Shown here piece after piece: positions 34,850-45,117 of a stretch of DNA of 64,000 nt. Position numbers and translations under genes: made by a program. Source of the stretch: Uloborus plumipes (taxonomy: Eukaryota; Arthropoda; Arachnida; Araneae; Uloboridae); NCBI GenBank assembly GCA_038373865.1, contig JAXGGA010003875.1, forward strand, positions 32,065-96,064, written 5' to 3'. Numbering within the stretch: position 1 is the first letter of the stretch; each line of letters starts with the position of its first letter. The notes below the pieces were generated by a model. That model was given only the letters and a program-made list of their open reading frames with translations, had not been told where the DNA came from and did no database searches.

Positions 34850-35090
34850 TTAATAAGTATATTATCGTAATCAACGATGTGAATTTTATATTTTAAAGAT
34901 TAACAAGCTGTTTCATCAATTTTGTTTTACTCTAGTTCAAAACGCTTAAACATGTATGTAGAATATTTGATTTTCAAATGTAATTTTTTAAAACTTGCCA
35001 TAAAACTCAATTTTATTTATTTATTTATTTTCCTCAGCTTTATTTTCTCAAAATGGTTTTAAATTTTTGTTGCTACTGCTATAATAATGA

Positions 35091-35675
35091 TTGTTGTGCA
35101 TAAATCATTTGATTAAAAGTTGACACGTTGCAAGTAAGTAAAACGTTTTATGACGTGCATAAAATCTAAACCAAATAAAAGCCTTTAAACATGGGTGGAT
35201 GGAGGGGAGGGGGGTATCATTTACCGCTTGTTTTCGACAAGTAATCAAAGTCATTCAAAGCTAGTGTGTTACAACTACTTTACGAAGGAAATAAGGCAGT
35301 GCTAAAAAATAAAAACAATATGATTCGTTAAAAATAATAATATGAGCTGCAACGTACTTGCTATAAAAATGGTTTTGTTGTACATAAATCATTTGATTCA
35401 AAGTTGACACATTATACTGCTTACATAAGTAAGACATAAGTATTTTATGGCATAAGTAAGATTTAAGCCAAATAAAAACCCTTAAATATGGGGTGGAAGG
35501 GGGAAAAGGCCAGCCAGAATCATTAAAAGCTTGTTTTTGACAAGTAATCAAATCCATTCAAAGCAAATGTGTTACAACTATTTTACGGCGGAACTAAGGC
35601 CGGGCTAAAAAAAAAAATAATAATAAAATCCAGAATCTGATTCGTTAAAAATAACAATAATAGCTGCAGCGTAAC
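35091..35675. repeat. Tandem duplication, two units of about 285 bp
   Basis: Unit 1 (35091-35374) and unit 2 (35375-35675) share cataaatcatttgatt, gacaagtaatcaaa, gtgttacaacta and tgattcgttaaaaataa, with about 80-85% similarity by eye. The 98-codon minus-strand frame at 35261-35557 spans the junction and is a shadow. Confidence 0.85.
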
Positions 35676-35689
35676 CCATAAAAGGACCC

Positions 35690-36003
35690 GGAACTCGAAT
35701 TCAATCAGTCCCATCGCCAACGCAGAGAGCGTTTATACCGTCTCCATCAACTTAAGACGTCTCGCTTGAAAACAAGAATAAAAAAAGCAGCCACTCCTCA
35801 GAAAGTGTCACCTCTCTGAAGAGAAACCACTCCCCCGCACTCGACAAGCCCTTTTGGCGAGCTCGACAAAAGCAAGACACCCTCTTACCACCACAAAAAC
35901 CACCACAGCTCTTCTCGTTCCTTATTTATTTATTCGCGAGCACACGTCAACGTGTTCAAGAGCCCCTTAAAGAAGGTTTTGGCTTCACTCGGATAGTTTT
36001 TAT
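35690..36003. other. GC-richer unique block next to a tandem array
   Basis: The block is relatively GC-rich (for example near 35680-35760 and 35800-35900) and non-repetitive, in front of the tandem array at 36004-37105. It might be part of an untranslated exon or regulatory region. No long frame or recognisable core promoter is present. Confidence 0.3.
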
Positions 36004-37105
36004 CCGACACCGCTTGATTTCGACGACTGATTATTGTGAGGAGAGTTAGTACCACCGTTGCTACTCAACTTGTTGGGGAAGAGGGGAAAAAAAATCTTCT
36101 CTTCTTGTGATTCTCAGTTACCGGAAATTTGCGATTTGCGTGACGAAAGAGTTTCGTGAAATGCTTAGCAGATCGTAAGAGACTTCAACAAGTCCTCACA
36201 CGAATAAACTCGGTGCTGTTGAAAAGTAGACTTTGTCAAATTGTGACTCTGTAAACTGGAAAATTTCCGAAAATGAAGTTGTTTACTCGTTGATGGAGTC
36301 TGAGTCTAAAAAGTTTTGAACAAGGGGGAGGGCGGTGAAAAAAAGAATTTTAAAAAATCAAATCAACTGCATCATCCACTAGTGCTGGCAGAGGGTTCCT
36401 GAAAGGGAAGCAACTGGGGACAACAATTGTTATGTGAAAGAGAGAACCGCAAGGAACGGAAAGGAGAAGAAAAAAAACTCTTTTTGTGATTTCTTCAGTT
36501 ACGGAAAATTCGCGATTTGCGTGACGAAAGAGTTTCGTGAAATGGTTGACAGATTGTGAGCGACTTCAACAAGTCGTTACATAAACAAACTCACTGATGT
36601 TGAGAAATAGATCTCGTTAAATTTTGGTCTGTGAACTGGAAAATTTCCTAAAATGAATTTGTCTTCTCGTAAATGGGATTTGAGTCTAAAAATTAGAGAA
36701 TAAAGTGAGGGGTAGGGGGTTGAAAAAAAAAAGAAATAACAAATCTACTATATCAGTCACCGCTGCGACACCGCTTAATTTCGACGACTGATTGTGATAA
36801 GAGTTTTTACCACCGTTGCTACTCAACATGTAGGAAGAAAGAGAGAGAGGGGGAAAAAACTTCTCTTTTTGTGATTCTCAGTTACAGGAAATTTGCGATT
36901 TGCGTGACGAAAGAGTTTTGTGAAATGGTTAACAGATCGTGAGCGACTTCAACAAGTCGTCACATAAACAAGCTCTGTGCTGCTGAAAAATAGACCTCTG
37001 TAAACTGGAAAATTTCCGAAAATGAATTTGTTTATCGTTGATGGCACTTGAGTCTAAAAAGTAAGGAACAAGGTGGGAGGAGGGAGAGGGATTGGAAAAA
37101 ATAAA
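36004..37105. repeat. Three tandem units of about 382 bp
   Basis: The marker gcgatttgcgtgacgaaaga occurs at 36131, 36512 and 36895. Other shared blocks are gacaccgctt.atttcgacga (units 1 and 3), gacttcaacaagtc and aactggaaaatttcc. Units end in a G-rich tract followed by an A-rich tract. The units differ by many substitutions and by their first 100 bp, so the array is old. No frame is preserved across units. Confidence 0.88.
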
Positions 37106-38233
37106 TAAAAAGAAACTCTAAATCTATATTAAATTTCTAAACGAGTAACCAGCAAAATTTTATTTTCCCCAAAAAATCACAAGATGGCTTCCTAGGAGGG
37201 AAAACTTTTAGGATTTTTAAAGTACTTCTTTTGACTGCAGCCTCATACACAGATTTAATGGATGTAGTGATAGAGTCAAGGACTCTTAAAAGCTGATGAG
37301 CAAAAGTGTGCCTCAAAGGAGACAGGTAAATTTCGTTTAAAAGAATACAGTTAAGAAAGAAGTTGAAAGAAAAAAAAGGGCATTTTTGCTTAACAAATCA
37401 CTTTTTTCAAGTATTTTTACTAGGCTTTTGACTTTCAGCTCTATTAGTTTTCTATAGATATGAAATTCTAAGAAAAATTTAGTGCAATGTTTGCTGCATG
37501 TGACTATTTAATCCCCTTATAGGCCTCTTACTGCTATATCTACCGAACGAGCTAGATATCAATTCCCACATTTTTATATTGTCACATAACTGCAGCTGTC
37601 TCATTCCTCCTTTTGCTCTTTTATCTATGCCTATTTACTCTTATGTAGGTTGAAAGACTCCCTTACGGTATTCTATTCTCTCTTACGTATACTAACAAAT
37701 ACAATTGGCAATATTGCTTCATATCGATTCTATGAAGGGGGATATTTAATACATTCTCCTCTCAGAAAAAGATGAAAGGAAGGGATACTAAATCATTGAA
37801 TCGCAAGAGATCATTTAGTATTTTACTGTTCGTTCTTCGCAGATATTCCTATTTGTTGTGGCTTTAGTCCCTAAACCACGAAGTAACCGAACGTGGTGTG
37901 CATTCCGTGTATCATATTATTGTTAGTCCTTATGCAGAAAATATTTGAGTGATCTTTAGATCAATATGTTGCAGTACTTTATTTGAAATGGGAACAATTT
38001 CAGAAGCCCTTTGAAGCAGAAATGGGACACCGGTGTCCCACAGAACGAAACACCGATTTCCCATGAATATTTTACCTTTTATGCAAAAAGGGACACCGTC
38101 GTCCTAAGCTGTACTACATAACCAGAAAATTATTAAAATGCTAAATATAATATTTTCCCCTTATTTTGACTTTAATTAATACTTAATAATTGACAAAGTA
38201 CGATAAAAACGTTGATAAAAATTCTGCGTCAAA
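37106..38233. other. Unique DNA, no gene found
   Basis: A short perfect palindrome gggacaccggtgtccc lies at 38026-38041, with a related gggacaccg at 38091. No coding frame or transposon ends were identified. Confidence 0.5.
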
Positions 38234-38530
38234 GGGCTAGGCAGCTGGTTTTCACATTGATTATCTGAGCTCGATCCTGGCATGGTTCATGGGATAGACC
38301 CACCACGTGGACAGGACCCGATCAAGCCAAAGTGATTCCCAGGTCCCGGTAAAACTTTTGTGCCCTCTCACAAGAAAATCTGTACATTTTCAGAGTGGTT
38401 GTTTCCATAAAAGGGGAAAAGAAAAAAAAATATCCAATTTTGGTGCCACTAAAATTGTGGTGCCCAGGTTCACAGACCTGTTGGATCGTGTGTTAATCAG
38501 GACTTGCACGTGGGTCTATCAAAATGTTTT
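38234..38530 (+). mobile_element. Probable tRNA-derived SINE of a second family
   Basis: The head has an A-box-like ggctaggcagctggt and a B-box-like gagctcgatcctggc near 38267-38281, followed by a moderately GC-rich body. No target duplication or tail was identified and there is no second copy in the window, so the call rests on the split promoter only. The 76-codon frame over it is not convincing. Confidence 0.4.
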
Positions 38531-40702
38531 AATCTAAAATGAATTCAAAAATGGGTGTTCCGATGCAATTTTAAGTTCATTTCAGGTCTTCATTACCAAA
38601 TATTATTTTAAATAATCTAAATGTCACGAGATCTTTTATATGATATCAAATCTCACTTGAATGATGTCAAGTTGTAAAAGTAGCGGTTAATTTGATTCTC
38701 TGCATCTACAAAATACAGTTCAATTACTGCGAAAAAGGACACGAAATTATCTTACTGTGAACAAAATTAGCACGAAAATTATCTTTTTCATAAAATATCG
38801 TGCGTTTTTTGTAAAGTCAATGTTTGATACGTCAAATAAGGAATAAAAAAATGTAAAAGAAATAAAAAATGTATAATAATTTCAAGCGAAAAAAAATCTT
38901 GTGACATTATTTTCTTTTAATTTTTACTTTTACTTTTATATTTTATTTTATTTTATTTTATTATTTTTATTTATTTATTTATTTATTTTTGAGTAGTGGC
39001 GACATTTTTGCTAGGATGCAATACATCAATAATAAACTGGAAAATTAGAGGATGATAAGAAAGGACGAAAGTCAATTGCAATGAAATAAGTAAAGCTTGG
39101 TCTTGCCTACAGATATAGATAGCTTTGTCTTACTTACAACATTCATTCATATTTTACTAAGACAAATCTACGAACTTATTTTCAACTGCGACAGCTAACT
39201 ACCATTAGTTATAACTTAATAACACCTTGCCAGAGCCACAAAACATTAGTTCTGCTAACACTACATCACAAGATAATTACAGACTATTAAAAGTATCCAT
39301 TAAAGGCAGAAGTAACACTTACTATTTCAAATAATTATTCGCTAAATAAAGCCTTTATATATGCCTAAAGAAGTCGTCAAACAGTTGTACTTGCTGCACA
39401 GTCAATGACTGATGGGCTTTTTATTTGAAGAACCTCATCAATCATTGGCAAGAACATTAATAGTCCCATAGTACTTCTGATAAATGAATTATAAATTGTG
39501 TAGTTCATTAGGGGATATCGGGTTGTGCTGATCTTACAGTAGTGTCTTGAACCGGTTAATTCATATAATGGCTCCAAATGAAACATGTCGGAACCAATCT
39601 GTACCCATTAGAATCATTTTTCTTTTTCATTAGAGCTTAAATGATATTAATGATTTTTCGAATTTTTATGGTCGATTAACTTTCTTTAATGATCCAGTTT
39701 AATAGCCTTATGTAAAGAAACACAGCATCGTAAAATGTATGAAATGTTTCTTTGTTGTTTAGTGTCAATTAAATTGTGTACTGAATTTGTAATCAGTTCA
39801 TTGTATCTTCTGTTACAAATGGCAGAGCTTTTTTTTCTATGAACAAAATAATAAAAAAAAAAAACACTTGTTTTGCACACTTGACAATTGAAACATGTGC
39901 TTTTAGACAGTCAAGCGAAGTTTTGAAAGCGGAGGAATGCAAGAAGCCTAATGTTTTAAAGAGCATCAGTGTTATGTAGGGCCGGTCGAAGCGAGGCGCC
40001 AAGGTACAAGAGAGCGCCGTACACTGAGGTTTTGCTGCCCTACAATACAGTGTTTTGTCAAGTGGGGGGAGGGGAATTTTCAGAGGAAAATATTCACATG
40101 CAACAAATTTCTAAGCACATTCATACAACTACTGTTTTCAATTGGTGGGGCAGATGGAACTCATAATTTTTATCTGAAAAAAAAAAAACGCCATCCCAAT
40201 TTTCAAAAAATTTTCTTCTCTTTGAACTAAACACATTCCCGAAAAAAAAAAATTCTGAAGAATTTCTTTTTTTTTCTACAAAAAGCTCGTTTTTTTAATA
40301 AACCTGAGAAAACATTCAATTTTCTTTTTTTTTCGTTCATTTAGAAAAAAAATTTATAAAAATTAAAATCGTGTTTCTTTTTTGTTTCAGATGAAAATGA
40401 CGAGCTCCATCTCCCGCCAATTAAAAGCAGCAGTTGCGCGAATGTGCATAAAAATCGGTTGCATGTGTGTTTTTCTCCAAAAAAAATTGCTCCCATGCTC
40501 AGATATTTAATAAAATAATCTAAAAAGTTCACTATACCTGCTTTTTTTATATATATATAATTCTAAGAGAATTCCCCAAAAAATCTATTTTTGAGCCTTC
40601 TAAAGCAGGATCCCGTCTTAAGATATGGATTCAATCAGAATTTCAATCTAATGGAATATTTGGAAGTAATAGAACAATAAAAAATATAATGATCCTGCGT
40701 GC
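38531..40702. other. AT-rich DNA, no recognisable feature
   Basis: Contains a TTTA microsatellite at about 38938-38990. Frames at 39377-40532 are short and overlap on both strands. No gene could be supported. Confidence 0.55.
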
Positions 40703-40706
40703 TTAA

Positions 40707-41224
40707 CCCATTTATGCCCAGTAGCCTAAAAACGGGACGCTTGTTAGTTTCCGCATACAAAAACCTGTAATGGGTATATCATTTTACTAAAGCTGTTTTT
40801 CACAAGTTAAATAGTCCTTCTTCTTGAGGAAACCAGTTAGAGTCACTAGTTGGGCATCAGAGTTTATTTATTGACAGCTATTTTCAGACAAATCAGCCAA
40901 GCAACGATCCAGCATGGGTAGCCCCAGAAAGTAATTTTTTTTTGCGAACTTATTTTTCATAAAACTAAACTATTTTGAAATGATTTTCTCAAAATTGATC
41001 AGAGATGCCTTCTGTAATGTTACTTTGCATGAGTAAAGTCAAGTAAGGTCCTATTTTGCTAACATATCTGCAAAATATCCCATAAAAAAACGTTAAATAG
41101 CTTAATAAATATGGCAACGGCGAACTATTTTAAGTCTAAAATGTATGTAAACCATTCCGAGTAAGAGTTTTAAGCAGATAAAAATTTTAAAATAATTGTT
41201 AACAAAAACTTGGGCATAAATGGG
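40707..41224. mobile_element. piggyBac-like MITE with TTAA duplication
   Basis: The ends are cccatttatgccca (40707-40720) and tgggcataaatggg (41211-41224), directly flanked by TTAA (40703-40706, 41225-41228). TTAA targets with CCC starts are characteristic of piggyBac elements. It is 518 bp without a transposase frame, so it is non-autonomous. Confidence 0.92.
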
Positions 41225-41524
41225 TTAAACTTCCGCGATTACAGTTTGCCGGCGAGTTCGCTGAGAAACATTGCTATCAGTAATATAATTAAGCACAAAA
41301 CAAACTGACAAAAATGATTTCTAAACTTAGGAAATGAAACAAATAAAACTTGAATCGAAGACTAATAACCCGTAACATAGTGACGGCTGAGCAGCATCCG
41401 TCCCCTGATAAAGATAACTTTCTTTTTTTTTTTCGTCTTTTTCTCATATAGTCCGAGAGCCAGGTGAAAATTTGGTTAATTATTTCTTCTCGATAGATAA
41501 TTGGTCATACGCATCAGACAACAG

Positions 41525-41985
41525 TCCGTCAGCTGCGGCACAGTGGGGGGGGGGGATGAGTAGTTGTAACCTCCCACGCTTGAAGAAAAAAAAAATACAT
41601 TCACTCATTTCCTCTCGGCTAAAAATTTATCAAGTTATAGTTAACCCAATACCTCAACAAAAAAAAAAATCAGCTGGCTATAACATAGTGCATTGTACGT
41701 CAGCTGATGGCTAGATCATGGGGAAAAAAATCTTCACTTTCAGTGATATCCTCTCGCCTAAAAACTTACCAGATGATAGCTTATATGTAAATATTGATAA
41801 ATATATACGTCAGCTGGCTGTATCTCGGTGGAAAAATTGTCAGCTGATACTTTGAAGGTCGTTACGTAGAAGTTATCTAGAAGCATTTACTATTTAAAGG
41901 CATCAGCTGACCAGGTTTCCCTTGACTTATTTCTAGCTGATTTTTTTTATTTATCACAGTATTACATTTAAAATCAGCTCACAAA
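41525..41985. other. Cluster of CAGCTG motifs upstream of the broken gene
   Basis: CAGCTG occurs at 41530, 41671, 41701, 41811, 41841 and 41904, often as gtcagctgatg or gtcagctggct, with near-copies at 41933 and 41973. Such density is not expected by chance in AT-rich DNA. Because the next feature is a transposon-type gene, these may be subterminal transposase-binding repeats of the same element. An E-box regulatory cluster is the alternative. Confidence 0.5.
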
Positions 41986-42265
41986 TTTTCGTGCGGGAGG
42001 AAATGACGCCTTTTTAATTACTCTTGTTATTTTTGAAGATTCAAACAACATACGCTAGCATAGCATAGACAGTATTAAGGTACGCTTGGAGGAGGTTAGT
42101 TGTGCGCATGCTCGAGGTATGAAGACCCTTTTGTTGAGGGCATCAGCCACGTTTTTAGAAGTAGAAAAGAAGGGGACTATTATACGTTTAGAATAGACAA
42201 GCAAACGTAGTCTGACGAAAAGAATATTCTGGAAACATTGTTGCATCTGTGAAAAATCGATCAAA

Positions 42266-44181
42266 ATGTCTAATGTAACGCCTTTTTGCGTTTTTTGCAA
42301 AAAAACAAAGTCTGTTTCTAATTTAAAATCGTTCAGTGATGAAAATCTTATTAAATGTAGTGCTATATTGAGTGTTCGAAAAACTAATAAACTCAATGGA
42401 CACGAGGCTGTACTTCCTACAGAAAAAAACAATTTTCAGCTGTACCACAGTGAGTGTTATAGACGTTTTACGGCTTTGCCCCCAAAGTATCGCAAAATAA
42501 TACCAGAAGATGCACCGACTGCAAGATTACAGTACGTGTCTATATCAATTTTTTTTTCCTTTTATTTCTTAGGTTACGATTTTTATAAGCATCATACAAT
42601 ACTGTACATTATTTAGTAGAATATTACGTGCCTAGTGTATAACATTACTATACTTTAAAATTTGGAAATACTATTATTGTAGATATTGTAATTATTAATG
42701 ATGATTATTATAACAATAATAATAATTATTATTATTTTTTAGACAAGAAGAAAATGTAAATCCAGTGGCGGGGACAAGTGGAATCACCGATACCTGCAAT
42801 GCTTTACCTGGTGAGAACGTCGACCCAAGTGAGGTTAACTTGGATCTACCTGTTACTGATGACGTAGGTTTCGCTGCTGAACCTGAAATAGCTCCTGAAA
42901 ATAACCATAAAAATGTAAGTCCAGATAACTCTGTAGATAAAAGTCCTTGCACATGTTTTTTTTGCGGAAAATTCCGGAAAAAAATTAAAGGCCGTGAAGA
43001 AAAATTATCAGTATTTGGGAGTGGGCTCGATTCCATTCAAAATTTGGCAATTGAGAGCAACGATATGGATATGGTCGACAAGCTTCAAAATTTACCGCCA
43101 AATCAAGAGTTATTTTTTCATAAATATTGTAAAAATAATTATATTACTTCGCGAGAATCAATAATACAACAAGGAAAAGAAAAATCCGAATGGCATTCTA
43201 CAAGAAACATCCGTGCAGAAGCTTACGATGTCGTCGAAAAGTTTGTCACTGAAAATATTATTAATCAAGAACAATCTTTTTCTTTAAAATTTTTAAATGA
43301 TATGTTCGTTGAACACTTAAAAAAAAATAAGGAACACGTGTCCAATTACACGTATAAACCATATCATTTAAAAGAAAGATTATTAAAAAAATTTCCAAAA
43401 AAAATTAACGTAATTTCTTTTAAGGGTCAAAGTTTAGTTAAACCTTTAAAGGTATCATGATTCAAAATGAAATCGAAAAACAGCATATTTTAGATACGGC
43501 TGCATGTATTTTAAACGAAAAAATACGCAAAATTCAGCCACAGAAATTACCAGATCAAATAAAAACAAAAGATTTAATAGCCGGCGAATGCGAAGTACCT
43601 GAGACTTTAATGAATTTTTATACGAAATTAATTTCTGGTGATAATTACCGGCGAAGACAAAATGAGAGAACTAAAAAGCTAGCTAAATCATTTTCCGAAG
43701 ATATAATTTATGCCGTTTTTAATGGCCGGAACAAGTTATCTTAACATATTTGCTTAGGCTTAACGTTAAAGAGTTTAACAAACAGTAGAAAAATTATCGA
43801 TATTGTAAATCGCTACGGTCATTGTTGTAGCTACAGTACATTGGAAGGACTTGAAACTGAGGCAACATTCACTTCTTGCGAACTTTCCGAAGTTTGCCCA
43901 GAAGGTATTGAGCGAACATCTGGCTTACAAACTGGTGTTGCATTTGACAAGTACGATCGTTTCGTTGAAACGAGATCCGGTAAGGACACGCTTCCTTCAC
44001 GATACCGTAGGTATAATTTTCCAGGTAGAATAAAATATAATTTCTCAACAAATATCTGGAATCGAAAATAAACAGCTAAATTCTCAAATTGACGTTTTGA
44101 CTATCAATGAAGCAGCAAGTAACGAAAATGTACAGCCAAATTTGAGAATTCTGGTTGACTGCTTTTCGGGTAGTTTTGTTT
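42266..44181 (+). pseudogene. Spliced, broken gene of an uncharacterised arthropod transposon-like family
   Basis: Exon 1 (42266-42531) encodes C8-x2-C11 and H61-x2-C64. An intron (42532-42742) with GT donor and AG acceptor joins it in phase 2 to exon 2, which has a second C-x2-C (F-F-C-G-K) and H-x2-C (F-F-H-K-Y-C) at nearly the same spacing, suggesting a duplicated zinc-binding module. Then come G-L-T-L-K-S-L-T-N-S-R-K-I, N-R-Y-G-H-C, F-D-K-Y-D-R-F-V-E-T and G-K-D-T-L, a block I know from multi-copy arthropod proteins of unknown function. Breaks: a frameshift near 43455, an in-frame TAA at 43742-43744, and a frame change at 43991-43998 where cttc is doubled, followed by stops. The C-terminal half of the family is absent. 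No TIRs were identified. Confidence 0.8.
42532..42742 (+). other. Intron of the 42266-44181 pseudogene
   Basis: The donor is gtacgtgt and the acceptor is a T-rich tract ending ttttttag. Removing the 211 bp joins ...T-A-R-L-Q to Q-E-E-N-V-N in frame (phase 2). The AT content and ATT runs are typical of a spliceosomal intron. The cytosine-poor acceptor tract is weaker evidence than the frame continuity. Confidence 0.75.
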
Positions 44182-45117
44182 AGATTAATTCAAAATTAAT
44201 AAAATACCGCAGAAATTTTTTTTAAACATATGTATCTTGAAATCGTTGTTCCTTGGTGTGCTCAAGCAGACTCAACTTACACTCTCAGCGCAACCTACCA
44301 TTACTATACTAACCCTCAACCGGAGCCGCAGCAGTTTTAAATTCGATCGATTGTTAAGGTTCATAACTTCTGAACTGTTAGTCGTTAGCTCATAAGCTTC
44401 TTTCTTTATTTACAGTTGGGCTGTGATTTTGTTCCAGACAAATTATGTGATGTTTGTATTCTGTTTGTCACTGTAGTTAGTTTTCAAATAAGCCCCAAAC
44501 TAACTTGTTCTCGACGAAAAGTAGACGAATTCTTGTTTTTTTAAACCAAACACATGCATATGTACAATTTTCTAAAAAAAGTGTTATTTTTTATCTCAAA
44601 CTTTTCAATTTTTCAACTTTTCACAATGGTTTAAATTTGGTATATTTTGAAAGACAAGATGTGTATTTTTGTTAAACTACAAAAGTTCATAAATCATTTT
44701 CATGTATTTTAGAGACAATGAAGAATAAATTTGTAAATTTGACAAAATAAACATTATGTAATTTTTTCCTTGCTTGTCCTTTGTTTGATTTATAAATCAA
44801 TGAATTGATTAATGCTTCATTATATTTGTCATCTAAAATCAAAATAAATTTACTAAAAATGTTAAGGTATTGAAAATGTTTAAGAATGCTCATCAACTAG
44901 TTTTTTAAATGAGTTTTTATTAAACTTGGGGGATGAAAAATAAAATGTTTGTAAAATTAACTTTCGAAAATCCAAACGTCTAAACTATCAAATATAATGC
45001 ATATAGTATCATTTTATCCTTAGAATATCATTACCAAACACGCAGCTATAACTACTAATCTTTATAACTTGCTATTTTTAAGTGGCGAAGGAATCAGTCG
45101 GTTATTATAAAAAGAGG
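44182..45117. other. AT-rich DNA, no recognisable feature
   Basis: No continuation of the upstream gene, no inverted repeat matching the 42 kb side and no other gene could be found. Minus-strand frame 44687-44896 is compositional. Confidence 0.5.

Noticed and set aside
38026..38041. Perfect palindrome gggacaccggtgtccc as an operator or binding site
   Set aside because: A single 16-bp palindrome with one related half-site is weak evidence in 64 kb and has no neighbouring gene.
42055..42432. 125-codon minus-strand frame
   Set aside because: Antisense to exon 1 of the 42266-44181 pseudogene, which has Cys/His motifs, an in-phase intron and family similarity on the plus strand.
42695..43036. 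113-codon minus-strand frame
   Set aside because: Antisense shadow of exon 2; its end is a run of N and Y translated from AT-rich intron sequence.
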